In this document: positions 26,481-35,043 of the stretch, in pieces
How the letters are laid out: each line of letters starts with the position of its first letter
Numbering within the stretch: position 1 is the stretch's first letter
Assembly (NCBI RefSeq): GCF_001280845.1
Contig: NZ_LGHP01000001.1
Location: 4,329,712-4,381,463 of the forward strand
Direction: 5' to 3'
From: Bacillus sp. FJAT-28004
Lineage (GTDB): Bacteria > Bacillota > Bacilli > Paenibacillales > Paenibacillaceae
Length of the DNA stretch: 51,752 bases
Notes under the pieces: generated by a model
The model's database searches: none
What the model saw: only the letters and a program-made list of their open reading frames with translations
Told to the model about the DNA's origin: nothing
Made by a program: the position numbers and the translations under genes

Positions 26481-28280
26481 GTGAGTCTATTGAACAAGCT
26501 AAAAAATCTTCGATCCATAAAACCTACGATTCGTGTAAAGCTGATGGCGTTATGTTTGTCGCTTTTGCTAATTCCCAGCATTCTGGTCAGCACTCTAAGC
26601 TACAATACTGCTGTTAGTGAGCTTGACAATGGCGGCGAGAAGCTTATTCGAAACAGCGTTAAAAGCACCATTGGTTTAATTGCATTGCTTGACACGCAGG
26701 TGAAAGCAGGAGCGATTGACCGTGCCAAAGCAGAGGAGTTCGTCAAAGTATCTATGCTTGGGCCAAAGAATGAGGCAGGCAAACGGCCAATCAATAAAAC
26801 GATAGATCTCGGAGAGAACGGTTATCCTTTTGCATTTGACAAAGATTCGATCATGATGGCCCATCCCACGATGGAAGGCAGCAGTATCGTTGGGATGAAG
26901 CACAGCAATGGTGAGCTTGTGCTCGATTCCGAGCTGGGCCTCCCCATTACAGATGCCTTCATGAAGAAAGCGGAGTCAGGGGGCGGCTTTGTTTATTATA
27001 CTTTTGCGCTTCCAGGTACAGAGGATCAACTGGCATCAAAAATTACCTATCTAGAAAAGGACCCTCACTGGGGCTGGATTATCGCTTCGGGTACATATAT
27101 GCAGGATTTTAATAAAGGTGCCGAACAGATTGTGACGGTTACCATTGTTACATTATTAATTACGATAGCGGTCGGTATTGCAGCAACGATTCTCTTTACG
27201 ATTCGCATGACGCGGCCAATAAAGCAGGTATCGGCGCTTTCAATGGAGGTTGCAAAGGGAAATCTTCGAATAGATCCGATTATTTGCCATTATCGAGATG
27301 AGACGGGTGTGCTGGCCGAAAGTTTTAATGAAATGGTAAAGCAGCTTAAAACACTCGTTCACGAGGTTGGTAGCAGCGTCGATCAGGTAGCCGCTTCCTC
27401 GGAGGAGCTCATGGCTAGCGGTGAACAAACTAGTCAGGCAAGCGAGCATATCGCTTATACGATCCAGCAAGTAGCGGACGGAGCTGAGAAGCAATCGGCC
27501 AGCGCTGAGCAAAGCTTTCAGGTAATACACGAAATGTCGGCAAGCGTCCAGCAAATAGCAGTAAGCACGGAGCAAGCATCACATGCAGCCAAAAAAACTT
27601 CCCACCAGGCAACAGTAGGAAGTGAGACGCTCGAGCAGGCTATTGTTCAAATGGAATCGATACAGCTATCCTTTAATAGTTTGGCTTCAGCAGTACAAGG
27701 ACTTGGGAATCGATCCACAGAAGTCGTTAGAATGGTACAGGTCATTTCGGACATTTCTGCTCAAACGAATCTGCTTGCACTGAACGCTTCTATAGAAGCG
27801 GCAAGGGCGGGCGAGCATGGTAAAGGCTTCGCAGTGGTAGCTGGCGAGGTACGCAAGCTAGCAGAGCAAACGAAGGAATCAAGCGATCATATTACGAAGA
27901 TTGTTATGGCTGTGGGCACGGAGACGGAGCGTGTGGTGCTGGCGATGAATGATGCGGGCACTGTCGTTTCAGGCGGCATCCAAGCAGTTGAGGGAGCAGG
28001 CCGCATGTTTGGCTCTATAAGGGACGAGGTTATGCAGGTTGCTGAGCAAATTGACGAGGTTTCGCATGCGGCGAATGGCATTGCAGCAGGTACGGAACAG
28101 GTGATGCTGACAATTAAAGAGGTCGTTGATATCGCGGTTGAAGGTGCTTCTGGTACGCAATCGGTAGCGGCTGCGGCGCAGCAGCAGACGGCCTCGATGG
28201 AAGAAATCGCGGCGGCATCTGCCATGCTTGCCAGTATGGCGGAGCATTTGCAGAAGGAAATTATGAAATTTAAGGTTTAG
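26481..28280 (+). CDS. Methyl-accepting chemotaxis protein with single-Cache sensor
   Basis: 599 residues. Helix 1 (about 22-42), an extracytoplasmic sCache_2 domain (about 45-210, with GENGYPFAFDKDSIMMAHPT and HWGWIIASGTYMQDF), helix 2 (about 216-238), HAMP, and a long cytoplasmic signalling coil with the conserved tip ISAQTNLLALNASIEAARAG followed by EHGKGFAVVAGEVRKLAEQT. It would pass a small-molecule signal to CheW/CheA. The start is GTG 26481 with AAGGAG upstream; it lies one base from the stop of the degenerate EAL gene, so both proteins are probably made together. No other chemotaxis genes are in the window. Confidence 0.92.
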   Translation: MSLLNKLKNLRSIKPTIRVKLMALCLSLLLIPSILVSTLSYNTAVSELDNGGEKLIRNSVKSTIGLIALLDTQVKAGAIDRAKAEEFVKVSMLGPKNEAGKRPINKTIDLGENGYPFAFDKDSIMMAHPTMEGSSIVGMKHSNGELVLDSELGLPITDAFMKKAESGGGFVYYTFALPGTEDQLASKITYLEKDPHWGWIIASGTYMQDFNKGAEQIVTVTIVTLLITIAVGIAATILFTIRMTRPIKQVSALSMEVAKGNLRIDPIICHYRDETGVLAESFNEMVKQLKTLVHEVGSSVDQVAASSEELMASGEQTSQASEHIAYTIQQVADGAEKQSASAEQSFQVIHEMSASVQQIAVSTEQASHAAKKTSHQATVGSETLEQAIVQMESIQLSFNSLASAVQGLGNRSTEVVRMVQVISDISAQTNLLALNASIEAARAGEHGKGFAVVAGEVRKLAEQTKESSDHITKIVMAVGTETERVVLAMNDAGTVVSGGIQAVEGAGRMFGSIRDEVMQVAEQIDEVSHAANGIAAGTEQVMLTIKEVVDIAVEGASGTQSVAAAAQQQTASMEEIAAASAMLASMAEHLQKEIMKFKV

Positions 28281-28296
28281 CATAAAGGAGAACGCG

Positions 28297-28337
28297 TACT
28301 GCCCTAGCAGCGAGGTGCTGCTGGGGCGTTTTTGCTT
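28297..28337 (+). terminator. Terminator after the chemoreceptor
   Basis: GCCCTAGCAGC pairs with GCTGCTGGGGC, with a five-base loop, followed by five T residues. Confidence 0.85.
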
Positions 28338-28364
28338 GCATCGTGAATAAAGAGGATGAAAACA

Positions 28365-28406
28365 CAAAAAGACCTGACGGGCATATTGCCTTCAGGTCTT
28401 TCTTTA
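28365..28406 (-). terminator. Terminator after the 72-residue gene
   Basis: AAAGACCTGA/TCAGGTCTTT stem with a loop of about 13-15 bases, ending in T-rich DNA on the minus strand, directly after the small gene stop at 28415. Confidence 0.75.
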
Positions 28407-28414
28407 AGAGTTAT

Positions 28415-28633
28415 CTAACATACTTCAAGATAGAGCTTTGTGCCATCGTTATACTGGAAAATAGCCACATCGCGTACCATTTCAACGGATTTGATTCTTC
28501 TCCATTTTTTGCGGAAGTCAAAATCGAGTTCTAATTCGTACAATTTATGATGAAGCAGATCTACGGATGCGGATTTTTCATTAGGGTAGTAGACTGGGAC
28601 AGAACGACTTTTAAAGGTAACGATTTTCATCAT
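28415..28633 (-). CDS. Small conserved-looking protein of unknown function
   Basis: 72 residues, charged and soluble (RKKWRRIKSVEMVRDVAIFQ near the end). A GGAGGTG ribosome site nine bases before the ATG and a terminator after the stop make it a real monocistronic gene. It has the look of a small beta-rich domain (alternating hydrophobics in DVAIFQYNDGTKLYLEVC). I recognise no family and assign no function. Confidence 0.65.
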   Translation of the reverse strand: MMKIVTFKSRSVPVYYPNEKSASVDLLHHKLYELELDFDFRKKWRRIKSVEMVRDVAIFQYNDGTKLYLEVC

Positions 28634-28821
28634 TTCCTATAACACCTCCGATCAATTTCCTCCATTCTAACGTAAATATTTTAGCCCCTTATGAATATGT
28701 GGTCAGAATTTTGTTTACTTTATTTACACTTTTCTAACATGTTCGACAATTACTGCACATGTTTTAATGGAATAAAGCTGCAATCTCATGTATGAAAGCC
28801 ACGAAAACACTGGCAGAATGA

Positions 28822-29502
28822 TCAATTGAACGATAGCGTGCGTAACATTTCTTTGAAGCTTTGGTTGCTGGTTGCATAATAGATGATTGCGATGAGCGTC
28901 AGATGAAGCGGATAAAAGCTGCGCCAGACGAAGCGTGGCACTTTTATTGCATCGAGTCTGCGCATGAAGTCGGGTACATAGACCATTAAAATAGTAGCAA
29001 ATATGCTAAAGGGCTGAATGAACCATTCCTTTATAATGATGCTTACCACTTCCAAGGAAAAGTGAAACAAAATAATCGATTGATTTTGAGCATAACGATA
29101 AATGAGTACGAGCAGCGCAACATATGCGCCATAGCTGAAGGGCAGAAACTCAAGCAATCCAGCGAGCGAAAGACAAATCAGAACTTGTAGGAACGGTTTG
29201 CCGTTCCATTTATCGAGAAGGCGCAGAAGCAGCAGACAGACAAATAAAGAGCCTACCGTATTGACTTCAAGCCGATAAAAAGCAAATTGATAAGGCAGCT
29301 GCGACAAAATCGCAATCCATGCGACCCTTTTCAGATAGCGATTCAGGTCGCTCGTTCGATAATAGCCAAGCACGATCGCCAGCGCATAGAACGGAAGTGC
29401 AAGCCGTCCGATGATTCTCCATACTATGTTTTCAGGAAACCATAGGAGGCCTATATGATCAATAAGCATAGTAAGCATAGCCAAAATTTGAATCGCAATC
29501 AC
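28822..29502 (-). CDS. TraX-family membrane protein
   Basis: 226 residues with about seven hydrophobic helices. The start IQILAMLTMLIDHIGLLWFP followed by RIIGRLALPFYALAIVLGY is typical of the TraX family (named for the F-pilin N-acetylase; chromosomal members are common in Firmicutes and may acylate envelope molecules). GTG 29502 has GGCGAGG eight bases upstream. There are no conjugation genes nearby, so a transfer role is not suggested. The 188 bp upstream of the 72-residue gene contain nothing I can identify. Confidence 0.75.
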   Translation of the reverse strand: MIAIQILAMLTMLIDHIGLLWFPENIVWRIIGRLALPFYALAIVLGYYRTSDLNRYLKRVAWIAILSQLPYQFAFYRLEVNTVGSLFVCLLLLRLLDKWNGKPFLQVLICLSLAGLLEFLPFSYGAYVALLVLIYRYAQNQSIILFHFSLEVVSIIIKEWFIQPFSIFATILMVYVPDFMRRLDAIKVPRFVWRSFYPLHLTLIAIIYYATSNQSFKEMLRTLSFN

Positions 29503-29557
29503 CTTCGTTCCCTCGCCTTTCGTCTAGTATAGCATAGGGAAACGAGGGAATAGGAGC

Positions 29558-29601
29558 AGGAAGACCTCCAAGCCGCTTTGCGCGCATGAGGAGGTCTTCC
29601 T
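29558..29601 (-). terminator. Terminator after the manganese catalase
   Basis: A perfect 12-bp stem AGGAAGACCTCC/GGAGGTCTTCCT with a 20-base loop just after the catalase stop. The following T-run is weak. Confidence 0.65.
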
Positions 29602-29617
29602 TGTATAACCGATAAGA

Positions 29618-30514
29618 CTATAGACCGGCGTTCTTCTGGAGCCGACGGGCAATTTCAATAAAATCCTCTTGCGAGATGCCCGGCGCAAACTCCTCCGGCA
29701 GCTCACTCAAATCAGGCATAGGCGCGCCTTGCGGTGCGCCCTGAATGACCTCGAGCTCAGCGCCGGTAAGCGGATTTTGTCCATTCCAAATGAGGACGAT
29801 ATCCTTGTAATCGTTCTGACTGAATGTATACAGCTTGTTGCCGAGCCCCATGGCTTCATACTTCCGAGCCGTTTCAAAGCTGTTGTTGCTAAGATCGGGA
29901 ATAGGTATGAGCTTCTTCACGTCGACGCCCGTAGCAATTTCGAGCGCTTTGGCATAAGCGAGCACATGAACGCCGCCGCGAACGAGCAAATAACCAATCA
30001 TCGCCCGCGCGGTGGGGTGGTCCGTCATCTCATAAACCCGCATTTTATGTGTTCGCGCCCCGCACTCCAAGAAGAAGTTATGCAACAGATCAAGCACGAG
30101 ATTGCCGCTGCTAAATACATTATCGCCAGTCCAAGCACGACCCATTGAATCACCAGGCAACGAGGTTTGAGCGTTTTGGATAAAAAAGTAGCTGTTGCGC
30201 TTATTTACACCTTCCCTCAGCGGCGTAGCATTCGGATCACCGGGGCTTGTAGTTCCCGTTAACACCATATTAATGGCTGTCGAAACAAGCTCTACATGGC
30301 CAAACTCCTCTGCTGTAATACTTGATACTAGGTCGTAGAAGGGCTTTAGCTTTTTTTTCTCGCGAAAGTTAAAGGACTGATACATGTAGTTGTTTAAGGT
30401 AGACATTTCACCAAATTTTCCTCCAAGCAGCTCTTGTACTGCTGCCGCGGCATTCGCATCCGCATAAGGTGATGGCGGGAGCTCTACCTGAAGCCGATTT
30501 ATTCGTTCAATCAT
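29618..30514 (-). CDS. Manganese (non-haem) catalase
   Basis: 298 residues, a four-helix bundle enzyme that splits hydrogen peroxide at a di-manganese site. The five ligands are visible: E36 (LLGGKFGEMSTL), E70 and H73 (SITAEEFGHVE), E150 (LLHNFFLECGART) and H183 (RGGVHVLAYAKAL). The family's C-terminal extension is present. In spore formers such catalases include the coat-associated CotJC and YdbD; the neighbouring Met-triplet protein and the sporulation genes at 33-36 kb make a spore role plausible but not proven. ATG 30514 has GGGGAG upstream (spacing about seven). A possible 0A-like box (TTGTCGAA, 30610-30617) lies about 96 bp upstream. Confidence 0.92.
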   Translation of the reverse strand: MIERINRLQVELPPSPYADANAAAAVQELLGGKFGEMSTLNNYMYQSFNFREKKKLKPFYDLVSSITAEEFGHVELVSTAINMVLTGTTSPGDPNATPLREGVNKRNSYFFIQNAQTSLPGDSMGRAWTGDNVFSSGNLVLDLLHNFFLECGARTHKMRVYEMTDHPTARAMIGYLLVRGGVHVLAYAKALEIATGVDVKKLIPIPDLSNNSFETARKYEAMGLGNKLYTFSQNDYKDIVLIWNGQNPLTGAELEVIQGAPQGAPMPDLSELPEEFAPGISQEDFIEIARRLQKNAGL

Positions 30515-30644
30515 GAGCCTACTCCCCTCATTTCATCGACGATTCATTCTATGCATATGTATGACAGCTTTCGCAGTCATAGACCGTCGATGTCAAAAGG
30601 GACATGCTTTTGTCGAATAAACCCAAGCATAACTTGACTAAGGC

Positions 30645-31136
30645 TTAGAGCAGCGTAATAACGAGAAGTTCATAAAGAACAAGTGGCAGCACCGTATTGT
30701 ACGGGCTCATGAATGCTCGCGGATCTCTCATTGTACATTGCAAATATAGGATGCAGTGATCGATATGCACAAGCATGCCTTCAAAAACATGGCCATCGAC
30801 CGTTTGGACACAAACGTATTTATGCATATGACCGCCGCACATGTTCATAACGCGTTCGCGAACCTCCATCACCATTGCCGTGTGCTGTGCTTCCGCTTGA
30901 TAGAGCACCGGAACGGGTTTCTCCATGCCTGCCATATTGCTCATATTAGGCATGGTGCCCATGCTGCCTACGTTTGGCATATTGCCCATGTTGTTCATAT
31001 TTGCCATGCTGCCCATGTTGCCTGCGTTTGGCATAGTGCTCATTGTGTTCATGTTCGGCATGCTGCCCATATTGCCTGTGTTAGGCACATTGCCCATATT
31101 GCCGATATTGCCCATGTTCATCATATTTTCTGCCAA
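30645..31136 (-). CDS. Met-triplet-repeat protein with a small Cys/His/Met-rich C-terminal domain
   Basis: 163 residues, unknown family. Residues 6-71 form an unbroken register of 22 triplets of the form (G/P/S/A/N)-(N/S/T)-(M or hydrophobic), for example GNM, GSM, PNM; 20 of the first 71 residues are Met. The C-terminal part holds MNMCGGHMHKYVCVQTVDG then HVFEGMLVHIDHCILYLQC, which has the strand pattern of small Sm-like spore-coat-type domains (inference) plus several Cys, His and Met. Metal, especially Cu(I), binding is possible. TTG 31136 is the likely start: GGAGGT lies seven bases upstream, while ATG 31151 overlaps that site. It is divergent from the tyrosinase-like gene; the 156-186-bp gap is shared. 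Confidence 0.7.
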   Translation of the reverse strand: MAENMMNMGNIGNMGNVPNTGNMGSMPNMNTMSTMPNAGNMGSMANMNNMGNMPNVGSMGTMPNMSNMAGMEKPVPVLYQAEAQHTAMVMEVRERVMNMCGGHMHKYVCVQTVDGHVFEGMLVHIDHCILYLQCTMRDPRAFMSPYNTVLPLVLYELLVITLL

Positions 31137-31322
31137 GCCAAAGACCTCCATTCAAATGGTATGTCATATAGGTATGCAGGAAGCGAGCGGGTCATACAAG
31201 AATGGAAGGTTAATTTCAACACTTGGATGGTAATACTTGTCCATAATCACAGGAGATGTATTGGCCGCATATGTTATAGGAGTGAGAGACGAGAATAATG
31301 TAGGAATGTGGAGGGGAAGAGG

Positions 31323-32096
31323 ATGCCGCGAATACCTAATTTTCCGCAAGCATTGTTAGATGAACACGGCGTATGGCATCATACGAATCATTTGGTTCCG
31401 GGAACGATACCGCCGCCGGGCTATGGCGATCGGTTTTTGCGATTTCATCGCGATTTTATAAATAGGGTATACAGCTGGCATGATTCCATGGGGTATGACC
31501 GAAGCTGGGTTGCGGGTTGGAATGGGGTGCCTGAAGGCATCAGGCGTTCCTCCTGCTTTAATGCGGGTGCGGAACAGCGAGTATTATCTAATCCGCGTTC
31601 GTTCGCTTCAGCCGACGAGCTTGGCAGCTTTATAGAGAGCAATCTCCACGGCTGTTTTCATGAAATGGCGGCGAGGTTGTACAATCAGCCCGAGCTGAAT
31701 GATTTTGACCTAGCGCCGCGCAATACTGAGTTTTATAACATCCATGGTTTAATCGACCAATGGTATAGCAATTGGGAGCGAGCAATGGGAGTTCGCGAGT
31801 CCACGGGCAAAAGCGATGCCTCCTTTAAGTACAATCGCGCAGCGCCTGAAGTACGCTCGTATAATAAGAAAAGTCGCGCGGCACGAATTGCTTCGCCGAA
31901 ACGGAGCGCTGGACAATCGTTAGCGGCGCATTCTGACCACTTAGTTCAACACCTTCCGCAGAAACCGCGGATAAAGAGCCTTCAAACAAAGCAATCAACT
32001 CATCTAGATCAGCCTCATATACGCCAGCCACTTCTTCGGGCTGCAGCTGAAGTTCTGTCAAAGGCATCTCGCACACGAGGCCAAAAACGTCGCTGA
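31323..32096 (+). CDS. Compact tyrosinase-like (type 3 copper) protein with abnormal read-through C terminus
   Basis: The first ~165 residues resemble a reduced tyrosinase core. FLRFHRDF (H42) matches the CuA F-L-x-[FW]-H-R motif; NLHGCFHE (H109, H113) and TEFYNIHGLID (H141) match the CuB pattern, including F-Y-x2-H-x3-D. Other CuA histidines are not in their usual places, though H15, H19 and H20 are near the N terminus. The frame runs on about 90 residues past 31825, antisense to the Nudix gene; that tail is basic, low in order and probably not native, suggesting a lost stop codon. ATG 31323 is preceded by GAGGGG (six-base gap); GTG 31308 is less likely. Catalysis (phenol oxidation) is uncertain. 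Confidence 0.65.
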   Translation: MPRIPNFPQALLDEHGVWHHTNHLVPGTIPPPGYGDRFLRFHRDFINRVYSWHDSMGYDRSWVAGWNGVPEGIRRSSCFNAGAEQRVLSNPRSFASADELGSFIESNLHGCFHEMAARLYNQPELNDFDLAPRNTEFYNIHGLIDQWYSNWERAMGVRESTGKSDASFKYNRAAPEVRSYNKKSRAARIASPKRSAGQSLAAHSDHLVQHLPQKPRIKSLQTKQSTHLDQPHIRQPLLRAAAEVLSKASRTRGQKRR

Positions 32097-32460
32097 CCTC
32101 TCGGTCGATAAAAGGTTTTCCATTTACTTCACCGCTAATATTTTCCCGAATTTGCCCGAGTGGTAGAAGCTGTTCAAATGAAACGGTTACCCCGAGCTCC
32201 TCCTCAAGCTCGCGAATGGCCTCGCGGATTGTCTCGCCTGCGGTCAAATGACCAGCCGCGGTTATATCGTAGCAGCTCGGGTTCGTATCCTTGCCGGCCT
32301 GGCGCAACTGAAACCGCACGAGCCTACGGTTTCCTTCGCGGCGCGTCAGCCAGCAATGGAAAGTACGATGCCAATAACCGTTCGCATGCGTCTCTGCACG
32401 TGTCGCGGTGCCTAGCGGCTGAAGTTGCTCGTCATAAATATCGAACAGCTCATCAGCCAT
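31825..32460 (-). CDS. Nudix hydrolase
   Basis: About 211 residues. The Nudix box is GHLTAGETIREAIRELEEEL followed by GV, one residue shorter between the E and the RE than the canonical GX5EX7REUXEEXGU, a variant I associate with the IPP-isomerase-like/YfcD branch. The N terminus ELFDIYDEQLQPLGTATRAE plus YWHRTFHCWL also fits that branch. The substrate, a nucleoside diphosphate derivative, is unknown. ATG 32460 overlaps the end of mscL (its stop is at 32453-32455), with TTGAGG upstream inside mscL, so translation is coupled. Its 3' 272 bp are overlapped by the opposite-strand tyrosinase-like frame. Confidence 0.85.
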   Translation of the reverse strand: MADELFDIYDEQLQPLGTATRAETHANGYWHRTFHCWLTRREGNRRLVRFQLRQAGKDTNPSCYDITAAGHLTAGETIREAIRELEEELGVTVSFEQLLPLGQIRENISGEVNGKPFIDREVSDVFGLVCEMPLTELQLQPEEVAGVYEADLDELIALFEGSLSAVSAEGVELSGQNAPLTIVQRSVSAKQFVPRDFSYYTSVLQALRDCT

Positions 32461-32914
32461 GTGCAGCAGCCTCAAGCTGGGATGTGCAGTGCTTGCAGCG
32501 CGTAGCCTTCACAGGTACTTTGGACAAGCAGTATGGACAATCCTTCTCGGTTACTTCCACAGGTGCAGCTTCCTTCTTATCATTACGGCGAAGAACATTG
32601 ATCACTTTAACAAGCAAAAAGATACAGAAAGCAACGATTAAAAAGTCCAGCATAACGTTAATGAATTGACCGTAGTTGATGGTGGGTGCCGTAGTTTTGT
32701 CTTCTAAAGCATTTATTTGTGCTTGACTATAGAGATTGATTTTTAAATCTTTAAAATCAACCCCTCCTAAAATCCTTCCAATCGGCGGCATAATAATATC
32801 GTTAACCAGAGAAGTAACGATTTTACCAAATGCGCCTCCGATAATTACACCGACCGCTAAGTCGATGACATTGCCTTTCATCGCAAACTCTTTAAACTCT
32901 TTAATGATTTTCAT
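32453..32914 (-). CDS. mscL: Large-conductance mechanosensitive channel MscL with C-terminal zinc ribbon
   Basis: 153 residues. The N-terminal helix and TM1 (EFKEFAMKGNVIDLAVGVII) and TM2 (about 83-106) are classic MscL, the homopentameric pore that opens under membrane tension on hypo-osmotic shock. The C terminus differs from the usual short helix: C126-x2-C129 ... C140-x2-C143 (CPYCLSKVPVKATRCKHC) forms a zinc ribbon, making it somewhat longer than B. subtilis MscL. ATG 32914 has AGGAGG upstream. It is followed, overlapping, by the Nudix gene. Confidence 0.95.
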   Translation of the reverse strand: MKIIKEFKEFAMKGNVIDLAVGVIIGGAFGKIVTSLVNDIIMPPIGRILGGVDFKDLKINLYSQAQINALEDKTTAPTINYGQFINVMLDFLIVAFCIFLLVKVINVLRRNDKKEAAPVEVTEKDCPYCLSKVPVKATRCKHCTSQLEAAAHG

Positions 32915-33145
32915 TGCTTTTCCTCCTACGCGTTTTGAGAAGCGTTAATAATGTTTGACGTTTAGCCTCGTGCTATATAAAGCGGAATTAGCAAAGCTAG
33001 CAACAGCATAGTAGACTATTATCGTCTGATTCTACTAAAGTCATTCTACTATAATAGCCGAAGATGAGGAGAAGAGAAACACTGTCTAAATTTCTTACAA
33101 AAAATTGAAATGATTGACCGAATGAAGAGAGGTTTTTGGTGGAGA

Positions 33146-33153
33146 TTGTCGAA
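33146..33153 (+). promoter_or_regulatory. Possible Spo0A box (TTGTCGAA)
   Basis: TTGTCGAA matches the B. subtilis 0A-box core and lies 43 bp before the sporulation-kinase-like gene. A site this short occurs by chance, so this is tentative. Confidence 0.35.
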
Positions 33154-33195
33154 TTTTACTATTGAAAGCAAATTAATGGTTATTTAAGGAGTTCT

Positions 33196-34950
33196 ATGAA
33201 CGATCTGATTATAGATGGAAATCCGTTTTATTTAATTTTATCGCTCTTCATCATCTGTTTTGCGTCTTACACGATGCTGAATATGATCGAGAAGCCTCTG
33301 CCAAGGGAACAGGCACACGGATTCAATAGGATTATTGGCGGAGCCTCCGTATATGGGCTCGGCCTATGGACGATGCATCTTGTATTATTGCTTGCGTCCG
33401 ACTATAGATTGGTCATGAATTGGAGCATGCTGCCGATAACGGTCGTATTTGTTGTTATCGTCTATTCCTCATTTATTGTTTTGAAAAAACAAGCGTTCAC
33501 ATCGGGACGTTTCTTATTTAGCGCTTTATTAATGGCACTTGGAGCTAACATGCTTCATTACATGTCGAAGCTGACGGAATCAGTCATTGTACTAAAGATG
33601 GACTGGCTGCTATTTTGGCTCTCCTTTGGAGTCAGCTTTGTTGGCGCTTTTCTGGCTTTTTACTGGCTGGAAACAAAGACGACAAGGTATAAACTGAAAA
33701 GCTGCATATCACTTGGACTGTCTAATATGGTCACTCATCTGATTGGGATGCATGCACTGCAGATTGATTACGGAGATGTTTTAACTACAGACCTGTTAAA
33801 TAAATATTTGCTGATGCTTGCTTTTCTGCTTGGGCTATCTAACTTAATTATCCTTAGCTTCAGTCTCTCGACCTGGCTGGCCTCGAACAAATACAGCCAA
33901 ATGAATGAGTGTTATAAGCTTCTAGTTGAAAACTCCATGGATACGATTGCCATAATAAGTGATGATAAATGGGGATTTATGAACCGTGCGGGTTTGCGCT
34001 TGTTCGAGGTGCAGTCAGGGGACGGAATTATCGGTTCAAACGTCTATAATTTATTGGCGGAGCCATATCATAGTGAAATGGCAGCATGGCTTGCAGCGGG
34101 TCGAGCAGGAGAGGAGGCACCCAATAAGCCGATTGAGCTGCAATGGATGTCCATGCAAGGAACACTGCTTCATACGGAAATGGTACGAGCGAGCTCTACC
34201 TTTTCGGGTAAGCAAATTGAACAAGTCATTATTCGAGATATTTCTGAGCGAAAAAAGAACGAGGAGCTGCTCATTAATTCTGAGAAGCTTTACGTGGCAG
34301 GCCAATTAGCGGCAGGCATTGCACATGAAATTCGAAATCCACTCACCTCGTTAAAAGGGTTTCTGCAGCTCATAACATCAGGCAGGGGGAATATCAACAA
34401 TTTTTACGAAATTATGAAAACGGAGCTCATTCGTATCGAATCCATTGTCAGTGAGTTGCTTATGCTCTCCAAGCCACAGGTATATGAGTTTGCGCATAAA
34501 GACTCCCGTCAAATGATGGCGGACACGGTCAATTTACTAGAGACACAAGCTATTTTGCATAATGTCATCATTAAATTCCATTCGGATTACCGTCCATTAT
34601 GGGTGTTTTGCGTTGAGGATCAATTAAAGCAAGTGTTTATTAATGTACTAAAAAATGCGATTGAAGCGATGCATAACGGTGGCGTCGTTACGATTAATAT
34701 GTCCCTCGATAGTGATCTCGGAGTCGAAATACGAATTAAAGATGAAGGAACAGGTATGCCTGCGGAGCAGCTGTCTAAGATCGGTCAACCTTTCTATACA
34801 ACGAAGGATAAAGGAACCGGACTTGGCTTAATGGTCACCTATAAGATCATCACTAATCATCAAGGACATATTTCGGCAGAAAGCGAGCTAGGGATCGGGA
34901 CGACCTTTATCATTCAATTGCCGTATAAGGAACAACCGAGTCCGACATGA
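33196..34950 (+). CDS. Membrane MHYT-like/PAS sensor kinase, sporulation-kinase type
   Basis: 584 residues. Seven or so helices in the first 235 include GLWTMHLVLLL, ALGANMLHYMSKL and MVTHLIGMHALQI, resembling the repeated MHYT motifs thought to bind copper. A PAS domain (about 240-355), a HisKA domain with the His in AAGIAHEIRNPLTSLKGF, and a HATPase domain (NVLKNAIEAM, KDEGTGMP, GTGLGLMVTYKI) follow. The HEIRNPLTxxKGFLQL pattern and the lack of a partner regulator are typical of orphan kinases (KinA-KinE) that feed the Spo0F-Spo0A phosphorelay. ATG 33196 has AAGGAG upstream. spo0M is next and co-oriented. Confidence 0.85.
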   Translation: MNDLIIDGNPFYLILSLFIICFASYTMLNMIEKPLPREQAHGFNRIIGGASVYGLGLWTMHLVLLLASDYRLVMNWSMLPITVVFVVIVYSSFIVLKKQAFTSGRFLFSALLMALGANMLHYMSKLTESVIVLKMDWLLFWLSFGVSFVGAFLAFYWLETKTTRYKLKSCISLGLSNMVTHLIGMHALQIDYGDVLTTDLLNKYLLMLAFLLGLSNLIILSFSLSTWLASNKYSQMNECYKLLVENSMDTIAIISDDKWGFMNRAGLRLFEVQSGDGIIGSNVYNLLAEPYHSEMAAWLAAGRAGEEAPNKPIELQWMSMQGTLLHTEMVRASSTFSGKQIEQVIIRDISERKKNEELLINSEKLYVAGQLAAGIAHEIRNPLTSLKGFLQLITSGRGNINNFYEIMKTELIRIESIVSELLMLSKPQVYEFAHKDSRQMMADTVNLLETQAILHNVIIKFHSDYRPLWVFCVEDQLKQVFINVLKNAIEAMHNGGVVTINMSLDSDLGVEIRIKDEGTGMPAEQLSKIGQPFYTTKDKGTGLGLMVTYKIITNHQGHISAESELGIGTTFIIQLPYKEQPSPT

Positions 34951-35043
34951 AGAAGTCAAATGGAATTTGAAACTTAATTTTAAAGACATCGTAATACGGT
35001 TATGCAGTTAGGATAGATGATAATTTGATTGGAGGTCGGTTTG

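Noticed and set aside
28822..29502. Conjugative element, because of the TraX-like protein
   Set aside because: No relaxase, coupling protein, integrase or attachment repeats; chromosomal TraX-like genes are common.
30756..31298. A 180-codon plus-strand ORF rich in His (HICHAAHVACVWH-like repeats), and another Leu/Pro/Met-rich one at 30925-31233
   Set aside because: Both are reverse complements of the Met-triplet gene (CAT is the complement of ATG); they lack ribosome sites, while the minus-strand gene has GGAGGT.
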